64,000 nt of DNA, from NCBI RefSeq assembly GCF_004319545.1, contig NZ_CP036313.1, forward strand, positions 4,838,501 through 4,902,500, in the 5' to 3' direction. Below, in pieces: positions 33,635-41,360 of the stretch; position 1 is the stretch's first letter, and each line of letters starts with the position of its first letter. This DNA comes from Desulfobacter hydrogenophilus. Lineage in GTDB: Bacteria; Desulfobacterota; Desulfobacteria; Desulfobacterales; Desulfobacteraceae. The position numbers and the translations under genes are program-made. The notes beneath the pieces were generated by a model that was not told the origin of the DNA, made no database searches, and saw nothing but the letters and a program-made list of their open reading frames with translations.

Positions 33635-34927
33635 TTAGCACGTTGTATTGTAGGAATAACCGTCAGATGCGTGAAGCAACCTGCAGTATTTCCAGCTAGT
33701 GCCCTGCACTGTTTTGTCTACTGTTTTAATGTTAAACGATCCGCTTTTTCTGACAGTGACACGCCCGATGTACGTTCCGACCTTTTTGCCGGAAGTGACA
33801 ACCGCCTTGACTATGTCGCCCGTCTGAAAGCCTTTGACTTTTTTCTCAGTTGACTTTGCTGTTGTTCGGGGGAATCCGAACTTGTTCACTCTGCACATCT
33901 GTCTTGAGCCATGAGCGTCTGCCTTTACAATCAACACGGCCTTGTCGATCTGAAAAATCTTTTCAGATATGCTTTTCCCTACACAGGCGGCATCGAGCCA
34001 ATGCGTTTTGTGAAGTTCCCTGGTCGTCCGATTGAATTTTGTCAGACCGCCGGAGCCTGTTTCAACCGGCAGTCCGGTTTTCTTCAGGGTACGGAACAAG
34101 TCCCATCTGGTGGCATTGACGGCTCCCGCATCCTTGAGTGGTACTTTGGACTACTTTTGAATTCGCTTCAACAGTTTCGGTTTCCTTGAAAGGAACTGTT
34201 CGAGCGGCTTGTCCCCCTTCTTTCTGTTGCACTCCGTACAGGCCAGTGTCAGATTGCTGACTCTGTTTGAACCACCTTTCGATTTTGGAACGATATGTTC
34301 AATCTCCAATGGGATATCTGTTTTTCCGCAGTAGGCACACTGTCTATCCCACTTTTCCAGAAGGTATTCCCGTACCTCATAGCCCATGAGTTCCCCCTGC
34401 TGATACTCGACACCGGATATTTCAGGATTCTGTATCTTCTGCATGTCAAACCGAACCAACTCCATTGAAATTGCCTGAATATTGCAAAATCGGCACAACC
34501 GGTTGACCCAGGTTTCGATATTGTGAACCCGACTTTTTAATGAAGGTGGCAGCCATCCTTCCGGCCTGGTCCTGTTCTCAAAGCGCGGTTTCCTGTATCG
34601 CGTTTGCCGATTTCTCCGGGATCTTCTGATTGCTCTTCTCGATTCCAGATTGTTTTTGATCTGTTGGCCTTGATGTCCCAGTTCCATGGCAAAAACAATT
34701 TCTCAGGTATCGTCTTTAATAACGGCAATTCCAGTGTCTCTACTGCCCGGATCAATCTTGATCCGCAATGGATTTGATTCCACGTCTAAGACTTTCTCTT
34801 TCAAAATGATCGTGAAAGGGAACTGTCTGAAAACCGCAGCTTTCCCTTCTGTCAAAAGCAGTCTTGCCTTTGCCGGATGTACCGGATTCTGAGGTTTTCT
34901 GTTTGTATCCAGAACAAATACGCTCAA
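33635..34927 (-). pseudogene. iscB: IscB RNA-guided nuclease gene interrupted by two in-frame stops
   Basis: One frame of 431 codons from a TTG at 34927 (GAGGA site eight bases upstream) encodes a complete IscB except for TGA at codon 75 (34703-34705) and TAG at codon 259 (34151-34153). The order is: PLMP-like NRKPQNPVHPAKARLLL, RuvC-I KIDPGSRDTGIAVI (D59), arginine-rich bridge helix (SRRAIRRSRRNRQTRYRKPR, 96-115), RuvC-II ISMELVRFD (E156), HNH CAYCGKTDIPLEIEHIVPKS (H211), RuvC-III KTHWLDAACVG (H309, D312) and a C-terminal domain with SRQMCRVNKFGFPR and GFQTGDIV. Relatives have Gly at codon 75 and usually Gln near 259, so GGA to TGA and CAG to TAG are likely. No frameshift is present. IscB is the ancestor of Cas9 and is guided by omega-RNA. 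It has no tnpA partner here. Confidence 0.85.
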
Positions 34928-35170
34928 TTTTAAAATCCTCTTGTTTCCAAGATAATGTTTGCCTCGTCAATGTTATGATCGGGTTTGGCGCAAGCAGCAC
35001 CTGCTTAACCCCTTAAACCTGTTTAACCACTTGCCGTAGAGCCTGGAGCTGGCAAGCACCCCAGGGTACCTATTTCCGATCTAACGTAGTGCTCGAAGCA
35101 CTTAGACTGGTCAACTTTGGGGCCTTTTCAAGCCCCTAGGTCTTCAGCCGAGGGGTAGTTGACTTTCGCT
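34928..35170 (-). ncRNA. Probable omega-RNA of the IscB element
   Basis: The 240 bases upstream of iscB on the same strand are GC-rich and strongly structured, unlike the AT-rich DNA beyond 35175. Read on the minus strand they contain CAACTACCCCTCGGCTGAAG followed by a CTAGGGGCTTG closing arm, then GTGCTTCGAGCAC (hairpin at 35088-35101) and further stems up to the iscB start. The ACTACCCC stem and its position immediately 5' of iscB match described omega-RNA scaffolds. The guide would be encoded at its 5' end, near 35165-35185, taken from flanking DNA; the exact 5' end cannot be fixed by eye. Confidence 0.6.
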
Positions 35171-35397
35171 CCCTGAACTTTTGAATAACAGCCATTGACT
35201 AACCTGGTTTGTTGGCAACCCAGCTCAAGTCACCACAAAACATGAAAGTAATTTAATAGCTTATTGTAAATGTCATATAAACCTAAAAAATGAAAAAACA
35301 CTTATAAAACCAAAAAAAAAGCCATATGATTGCCTTTGTATCCGGCCGTATCAAGATCGGCTAAGGTGACGGATAAAGGAATGAAAAGAGCCGATTT
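35171..35397. other. AT-rich gap between the IscB element and the HD-GYP gene
   Basis: No coding frame or clear RNA. It should contain the promoter of the HD-GYP gene and the target-side flank of the IscB insertion. GGATAAAGGAATGAAAAGAG lies just before the HD-GYP start. Confidence 0.3.
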
Positions 35398-37053
35398 ATG
35401 AGGTTGTTGGACAAAATATGCCGATCTGGCTGTTCTTGTCCGGTGTCGAACGAATTTCACTTGCTGGACGCGACTGGTTTCAATCTTCAATATCGGCATT
35501 TTTCATTGATATTTGCTAAAATCTGGGAGAAAATAGGGTTTACATTCATCTTTAATTTGGTGAAGACAATGGCACGAAGAACAATTCATTATATAGTGGC
35601 GTTCGTGATCCTCGGAATATATGGCGGCCAGGTCTGTCCATTTCTGGAGTCCCTGACCATCCTTCAACTACTGGCACCTATCTTCGTGACCATGGCGCTG
35701 TTCTATCTGCTGCAGGTCATGGTCTTTAATAAAGCCATAGAGAAAACGCTTCTCAAAAAGCAGTCCATCCGGGTGTTTCAATTCGATCTGGGATCCTTTT
35801 TTCTTTCCGGCATTATCATCATGCTATTCAACACCGTCTATTACAGTTTTCCCCTGGGAAGCGGGTTGAAGATTGTTTTCGCTTTATTCCTGATGGGATT
35901 TTTTGCAGCCATTGATCTCAGTCTTGAGAAGGAGTGGGTTCTAAATCGCCGTTTGGAAGCCTCGGGGGACTGGATTGAACCGGACCTGCAGTTCTTCTCC
36001 CATCCCAAGAAACTGGTTTTGTTCAGCTCTGCCTGTATGCTCCTGGCAGCCGGAATCATGTTCCTGGTGATTAACAAGGACCTGGAGTGGATGGCCAAAA
36101 TCGGCAACGAAATTCCGGTGGCGGACGCCCAGCGATATATCATGACCGAAGTGGGATTCGTGGTGGGGGTGATCCTGCTCTATATGTTCACCGTGATATA
36201 CGCCTATTCCAGGAATTTTCGAAATTTTCTGGACAAGGAGACAGTTGTTCTCCAGGAAGCCACAGGCGGAAATTTCGCTGTTCATGTCCCGATCAGCAGC
36301 AACGATGAGTTTGGTGTGATGGCAAAGCACACCAACCTGATGGTGGAGGGATTAAAGCACAGCACGGAAGAGCTGGCGAAGACAAGGGATGTTACGATTC
36401 TGTCGCTGGCCTCGCTGGCTGAGACCCGGGACAATGAGACCGGAAGCCACATTCTCCGGACCCAGCGCTATGTCAAGGCCCTTGCAAAGCATTTACAGGG
36501 TCATCCCGATTTTCGAAGCAAACTGAATGATGATACAGTGGACCTGTTGTATAAATCGGCCCCGCTACATGATATCGGCAAAGTCGGTATTCCTGACAAT
36601 ATTCTGCTCAAGCCGGGAAAATTGACGGATGAGGAGTTTCAGATCATGAAGTCGCATACAACCCTGGGCGGTGAAACGCTAAGAATCACGGAAGAGCGTC
36701 TGGGTAGCAGTTCATTTCTCAATCTCGCCACAGAAATAGCCCTAACCCATCACGAACGATGGGACGGCACTGGTTATCCAAAAGGAATTGCCGGCGATAA
36801 GACACCCATTTCCGGCAGACTGATGGCGGTGGCAGATGTGTATGACGCCTTGATCAACAAGCGGGTGTATAAGGAAGCTTTCAGTCATGACAAGGCAAAG
36901 GAAATTATTCTGGAATGGCGTGAAAAGAATTTTGACCCCCGTGTTGTTGATGCATTTATTGAAATTGAAAAACAATTTATTGAGATCGCCGCCCAATTCC
37001 AGGATAATGTTCCTGCAATAGACTTTAAAATAAGGAGGACTTATCATGAATAG
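35398..37053 (+). CDS. Membrane-bound HD-GYP domain protein (c-di-GMP phosphodiesterase type)
   Basis: A 551-residue protein. Four to six membrane helices occupy about residues 60-270, a HAMP-like linker about 270-330, and an HD-GYP domain 340-540 with H391-D392 in APLHDIGKVGIPD, the HHERWDG helix and GTGYP (GYP at 459-461), as in active c-di-GMP phosphodiesterases. The RNA and protein targets are unknown. The first 57 residues are unusual, and an ATG at 35569 (MARRTIHY, preceded by GGTGAAG) is an alternative start. Its last 8 bases overlap the DUF362 gene, so the two are coupled. Confidence 0.85.
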   Translation: MRLLDKICRSGCSCPVSNEFHLLDATGFNLQYRHFSLIFAKIWEKIGFTFIFNLVKTMARRTIHYIVAFVILGIYGGQVCPFLESLTILQLLAPIFVTMALFYLLQVMVFNKAIEKTLLKKQSIRVFQFDLGSFFLSGIIIMLFNTVYYSFPLGSGLKIVFALFLMGFFAAIDLSLEKEWVLNRRLEASGDWIEPDLQFFSHPKKLVLFSSACMLLAAGIMFLVINKDLEWMAKIGNEIPVADAQRYIMTEVGFVVGVILLYMFTVIYAYSRNFRNFLDKETVVLQEATGGNFAVHVPISSNDEFGVMAKHTNLMVEGLKHSTEELAKTRDVTILSLASLAETRDNETGSHILRTQRYVKALAKHLQGHPDFRSKLNDDTVDLLYKSAPLHDIGKVGIPDNILLKPGKLTDEEFQIMKSHTTLGGETLRITEERLGSSSFLNLATEIALTHHERWDGTGYPKGIAGDKTPISGRLMAVADVYDALINKRVYKEAFSHDKAKEIILEWREKNFDPRVVDAFIEIEKQFIEIAAQFQDNVPAIDFKIRRTYHE

Positions 37054-37969
37054 ACGGGATTTTTTTAAAAAGGCCATCACTAGCGGGATTGCTGCAGGCT
37101 CCTTTCTCGCCTTTCCCAAGGCCAACCGATTCTGGAGCACACCTTCCAACGCGTCTTCACTCCCGTATGACCTGGTGGCGGTGAGGGGGGGTGAACCGGA
37201 CACCATGTTTGATGCAGCCATAAATGCCCTGGGCGGGATAGGCACCTTTGTCCCCCGGGGCAGCCGGGTTCTGGTCAAGCCCAATATCGGCTGGGATGTA
37301 CCGCCAGAGCGGGCCGGTAACACCCACCCTGCCCTTGTGGGGGCTATTATTGCCCAGTGCCTTGACGCAGGAGCATCTAAGGTCTCCGTGTTCGATCATA
37401 CCTGCGACAACTGGCGCAGATGCTATAAAAACAGCGGTATTGACGCGGCCGTAAAAAAGGCGGGCGGAGAAATGATTTCCGGCGACAGCCAAGGATATTA
37501 CAAAACGGTTACCGTCCCATCAGGTCTGCGCCTGAAAGAAGCCGAAGTGCACCAGGCCCTATTGGACGCAGACGTGTTCATCAATGTACCGATCCTAAAG
37601 CACCACAGCTCTACCATGCTCACCATCGGCATGAAAAATCTCATGGGCGTGGTCTGGGACCGGTGGTTCTGGCACCGCAACGACCTTCACCAATGTATCG
37701 CAGATTTTTCCTCTTTTCGTAAACCGGATCTCACGGTGGTGGATGCCTACAACGTGATGAAGCGCAACGGTCCCAGAGGCGTCGGTGTCAATGACGTGGT
37801 CTCGATGAAGGCCCAGGTGGTCTCCAGGGATCCTGTGGCTGCGGATGCCGCCGCAACAAAACTGTTCGGTATGGAGCCGGGTGATATCCGCCATATTAAG
37901 ATTGCCTCACAGATGAATCTTGGGCAGATGAACCTTAAACACCTTGCCATCAACAGAATCAAATTATAG
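37046..37969 (+). CDS. DUF362 protein with Tat signal
   Basis: A 307-residue protein with a twin-arginine signal (MNRRDFFKKAITSGIAAGSF) and a DUF362 domain (GSRVLVKPNIGWD, HPALVGAIIAQCLDAGASKV, FINVPILKHHSSTMLTIGMK, DLTVVDAYNVMKRNGPRG). DUF362 members are found beside ferredoxins and are thought to bind or mature iron-sulfur or other cofactors; the activity is not established. AAGGAGG lies ahead of the ATG. It overlaps the HD-GYP gene by 8 bases and abuts the ferredoxin gene without a gap. Confidence 0.88.
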   Translation: MNRRDFFKKAITSGIAAGSFLAFPKANRFWSTPSNASSLPYDLVAVRGGEPDTMFDAAINALGGIGTFVPRGSRVLVKPNIGWDVPPERAGNTHPALVGAIIAQCLDAGASKVSVFDHTCDNWRRCYKNSGIDAAVKKAGGEMISGDSQGYYKTVTVPSGLRLKEAEVHQALLDADVFINVPILKHHSSTMLTIGMKNLMGVVWDRWFWHRNDLHQCIADFSSFRKPDLTVVDAYNVMKRNGPRGVGVNDVVSMKAQVVSRDPVAADAAATKLFGMEPGDIRHIKIASQMNLGQMNLKHLAINRIKL

Positions 37970-39571
37970 ATGAACCCGCTCGTCCTCAAGCCGTTGCGCG
38001 TATGCCTTGCCCTTGCCTTTTTCATGGGCACAACCCTGCTCTTTCTTGATATCTGGAATACGGGCATCCGGATGTTTGCCGACAAACTGCTCTTTTTACA
38101 GTTCATCCCATCATTGCTTAAATTTATGAATCATGCAGCCGTCGGTGCTGCCGGGTTCATGGTGGTGCTTGGGATCACGCTTATATTTGGTCGAATCTAT
38201 TGTTCGGCTATCTGCCCCCTGGGTATATTCCAGGATGTGATATCAAGGGTATTTTCAAAAAGTGCATCCCCAGGCAAGAAGACAAAAAGCCCGGGATTCA
38301 GGTACAGCCCACCCCGCAATATGCTGCGGTATAGCATACTTTTGGCAACCCTCCTCTTTTTTGCGGCAGGCGCCACGCTTATGCTCAATCTGCTGGATCC
38401 ATTCAGCAGTTTCGGCAGGATGATGACTCATCTTTTCCAGCCCGTTGTCATCTTTTTAAACAACGTAAGCGTTTCCCTGGAAGAAACATTAGGGAATCAC
38501 GTGCTGTTCCGGATCAGACTGCAGGCTGTTGCACCACTTTCCTTTAGCATTGCCCTGGCAAGCGTTATCCTTGTGGGCTGGATGAGCGCCCGGCACGGGC
38601 GCCTTTACTGCAACACCCTTTGCCCGGTGGGAACCCTGCTGGGCCTGATCTCAAAATTCTCCATAGTCCGGGTAGGCATCCATGCCAATTTTTGCCGGTC
38701 CTGCGGAGAATGTCGGCGGGTCTGCAAAGCAGAATGCATTGATGTCAAAACAAAACAAGTGGATGTCAGCCGCTGCGTTGGTTGCTTTAACTGCCTTTCC
38801 GCCTGTCCGGACCAGGCCATGGTATACCAGTCGCGTTTTAGGAGGAATCTGCAGCCCCGCATCCACAAAAACGCCGGCCAAAACCGCCGCAGCTTCATAT
38901 TGACCCTGGCGACCGGCAGCCTTGGTATGGCTGCCGGCAGGGTCAATGCCACACCCAACTCTCCGCCAAGACAGGCCCGGCCCACCACCATTGTCGAGAA
39001 TAAAACCTGCCCACTCTCACCGCCGGGCTCCGGGGGTATTGAAAGATACACATCCATTTGCACCGCCTGTCACCTTTGCGTATCAGCCTGCCCCTCGAAT
39101 ATTTTAACCCCTTCGGTATTTGCCTTTGGTGTTTCCAACATGATGCAACCCCAGATGAATTTTAACAGGGGACATTGCGATTTTGACTGCACCGTCTGTT
39201 CAAACATCTGTCCAAGCGGTGCCATCCTGGCCCTGACAACCGTGCAAAAGCAACAGACCCAGGTGGGCGTGGCCAAATTTATCAAAGAGAATTGCGTGGT
39301 CTATACGGACAACACCAATTGCGGGGCCTGCTCCGAGCACTGCCCGACCAAGGCCGTTACCATGGTACCCTATATTAATGCCGCGGGCCGCAGTCTTGTG
39401 ATTCCCAAGATGAATGAAGCCATCTGCGTGGGATGCGGCGGATGTGAACACGCCTGTCCTACCCTGCCTTATAAAGCCATCTATGTGGATGGAAACCTGG
39501 TGCACAAAACGGCTGAAAAATCCCAGGAAAAAAAACCGGAACAAGATACCTCACAGGACTTTCCTTTTTAG
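37970..39571 (+). CDS. NapH/NosR-like membrane protein with multiple 4Fe-4S clusters
   Basis: A 533-residue protein with about five membrane helices in residues 1-215, each cytoplasmic turn carrying CxxxCP pairs (YCSAICPLG, YCNTLCPVG) as in NapH and NosR. Ferredoxin motifs follow: CRSCGECRRVCKAECI, CVGCFNCLSACP, CTACHLCVSACP, CTVCSNICPSGAI, CGACSEHCPTKAV and CVGCGGCEHACP. An RR motif (NRRSFILTLATGSLG) in mid-protein suggests an internal Tat-like segment. A membrane electron carrier; partner probably the DUF362 protein just upstream. Its 3' end overlaps the CDF gene on the other strand by 21 bases. Confidence 0.88.
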   Translation: MNPLVLKPLRVCLALAFFMGTTLLFLDIWNTGIRMFADKLLFLQFIPSLLKFMNHAAVGAAGFMVVLGITLIFGRIYCSAICPLGIFQDVISRVFSKSASPGKKTKSPGFRYSPPRNMLRYSILLATLLFFAAGATLMLNLLDPFSSFGRMMTHLFQPVVIFLNNVSVSLEETLGNHVLFRIRLQAVAPLSFSIALASVILVGWMSARHGRLYCNTLCPVGTLLGLISKFSIVRVGIHANFCRSCGECRRVCKAECIDVKTKQVDVSRCVGCFNCLSACPDQAMVYQSRFRRNLQPRIHKNAGQNRRSFILTLATGSLGMAAGRVNATPNSPPRQARPTTIVENKTCPLSPPGSGGIERYTSICTACHLCVSACPSNILTPSVFAFGVSNMMQPQMNFNRGHCDFDCTVCSNICPSGAILALTTVQKQQTQVGVAKFIKENCVVYTDNTNCGACSEHCPTKAVTMVPYINAAGRSLVIPKMNEAICVGCGGCEHACPTLPYKAIYVDGNLVHKTAEKSQEKKPEQDTSQDFPF

Positions 39572-40444
39572 ATCTGAAGGGTCAATATGTACCCGGACAT
39601 CACTGACTTTATCCATGTGCACCCGGATCATCTCCCGGACCGACTCGCCTATGTCATAGGCCATTTGCACAGTAATCTTTGGATCCACCACAATGTCCAG
39701 ATCCACAAGAAAAACAGCCCCGCTTTGGCGCATCCGTATTCCATGCACGTTGTTCACCCCGTTGACGGCGAGCGCAAGCTTTGTCACTTCCTGAACTTTG
39801 TTCTCACCCACAGATTCGTCCATGATCTGTGCCACCGCGTCCATGGCAATATCATAACTCATCTTGAATATGAACAGGGCCACCACAATACCGGCCACAG
39901 GATCCAGAACAGGATATTTTAACTTGGCACCAATAATACCGATCAAAGCGGCAATGGACGAAAAGGCGTCTGACCTGTTATCCATGGCGTTGGCAATGGT
40001 TGACGGGCTGTTGGTTTTCACTCCGGCCCTGTATGTGAACTGAAACATCAGCTCGTTGACTATAACTGACAAGATTGCCGCATATATGGCTGCATTTCCC
40101 GGGGTATCGAGACATCCATGCCGGATTGTTGTGATGGCAGTTCTGATAATCTCGACACCTGCCGCGGCCAGCATGCCCACCACCACCAGGGTAGAAATCA
40201 CCTCCGCTCTGCCGTGGCCGTAAGGATGTTCTTTATCCGGGGGTTTCTGGGCAATTTTCAGGCTGATATAAACAAACACGGATGCAAAAATGTCCGAAGC
40301 AGAATGTACGGCATCCGCAACCATAGCACTAGAGTTTGACACAATGCCTGCCCAACCCTTCAGAACCGTTAATCCAAAGTTCCCCGCAAACCCAACAACC
40401 GCCCAGTATCGGGCAGTCTGAAAATCTTTATCATTTAATGTCAA
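39551..40444 (-). CDS. Cation diffusion facilitator (CDF) family metal transporter
   Basis: A 297-residue protein with six membrane helices followed by a cytoplasmic domain. Metal-site residues are visible in the second helix (MVADAVHSASDIFASV) and fifth helix (NAMDNRSDAFSSIAAL), plus the HPYGHGRAE loop. The C-terminal domain (MRQSGAVFLVDLDIVVDP) is the ferredoxin-like dimerisation part. It exports divalent metals (Zn, Fe, Mn, Co or Cd) using a proton gradient; the DD/HD residues fit a Zn/Fe/Mn group, but I cannot choose. Convergent with the ferredoxin gene. Confidence 0.92.
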   Translation of the reverse strand: MTLNDKDFQTARYWAVVGFAGNFGLTVLKGWAGIVSNSSAMVADAVHSASDIFASVFVYISLKIAQKPPDKEHPYGHGRAEVISTLVVVGMLAAAGVEIIRTAITTIRHGCLDTPGNAAIYAAILSVIVNELMFQFTYRAGVKTNSPSTIANAMDNRSDAFSSIAALIGIIGAKLKYPVLDPVAGIVVALFIFKMSYDIAMDAVAQIMDESVGENKVQEVTKLALAVNGVNNVHGIRMRQSGAVFLVDLDIVVDPKITVQMAYDIGESVREMIRVHMDKVSDVRVHIDPSDLKRKVL

Positions 40445-40531
40445 TTCTTGGCTTTGCCCCCTTTAATTATCTGCTCCTGAAAAAGCCGGTTGGGAACCCA
40501 TGCATGCATGTCATAATGTCGCTATCCGCTG

Positions 40532-41344
40532 TTATCGCACAGAAACAAGCTCACCAATGATTGAACCGACAATCACTTTAGACTGGATACGGACCGGAAG
40601 ACGCCTTTCATCCGAGGTAATCCATAAACGCAAAGTGGGCTTATCGCTTATTTCAAACACACCGCCAAAATGGATAAGCTCAGGCTCAATCACATAGGTA
40701 TCATAGGTGGTATTAAAGCAAGTGATGGTCTCTTTTCCCAGAACCTTTGCCCGGCCCATAAAAGATCTTTTCCCGTCAGTGATGGGAAATTTGATCTCCT
40801 TTTTGGTGCCTAAATCCATACAACGTAATTTATAAAATGCCGCAAGGGGATCAAATGTACCGGGAGGAATCGTTATAGGCTTTTTGCCGGCATTGAAATT
40901 TGAATACCTGGCTATACGTTTTTCCCAGTCAAACTGCACCAGGATATCGCGTGGTTCACTCCCTGTCTCTTTTTTGCCATAACGAATTGAATGGCCAAGG
41001 GCAAGGTCCGTATAAGAGTCAAGCTTGGCACGAACTTCATAGACGACATCCACCAATGGAGAGGTTTCCACCTTCAATGAAAAGTGTCGGCAAGGTTGTT
41101 GGTCGAGCTTTGTCACGGGGAGAACATAAAAGGACGCAACGCCGGCCTCAACCGTCTCCCAACGAATCTGATATACAAGCTGTTCTCCCGGAGAGAAGGG
41201 CAGTGTCTTTTTTGACGTTTTTTTATCCGCCGCCTCTACCGAGAAACCGCACAACAATGACAAAAACAGCAGTATTAAAAAAAAAGAACGGACAGTAACA
41301 AGCTTGGGCAACGCCCGCATCTGCGGTAATGTCATATTATTCAT
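40532..41344 (-). CDS. DUF3108 family exported protein
   Basis: A 270-residue protein with a signal peptide (VRSFFLILLFLSLLCGFSVE) and a DUF3108 domain: LPFSPGEQLVYQIRWETVEAG at its start, then SIRYGKKETGSEPRDILVQF and WITSDERRLPVRIQSKV at its end. The fold is a periplasmic beta-barrel-like domain of unknown function. I start it at an ATG at 41344; the in-frame TTG at 41377 would overlap the end of ftsK. Probably co-transcribed with ftsK. Confidence 0.85.
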   Translation of the reverse strand: MNNMTLPQMRALPKLVTVRSFFLILLFLSLLCGFSVEAADKKTSKKTLPFSPGEQLVYQIRWETVEAGVASFYVLPVTKLDQQPCRHFSLKVETSPLVDVVYEVRAKLDSYTDLALGHSIRYGKKETGSEPRDILVQFDWEKRIARYSNFNAGKKPITIPPGTFDPLAAFYKLRCMDLGTKKEIKFPITDGKRSFMGRAKVLGKETITCFNTTYDTYVIEPELIHFGGVFEISDKPTLRLWITSDERRLPVRIQSKVIVGSIIGELVSVR

Positions 41345-41360
41345 TAATAAGGGTTTCAAA

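Noticed and set aside
37157..37492. 111-codon minus-strand ORF opposite the DUF362 gene
   Set aside because: Antisense shadow of a conserved domain.
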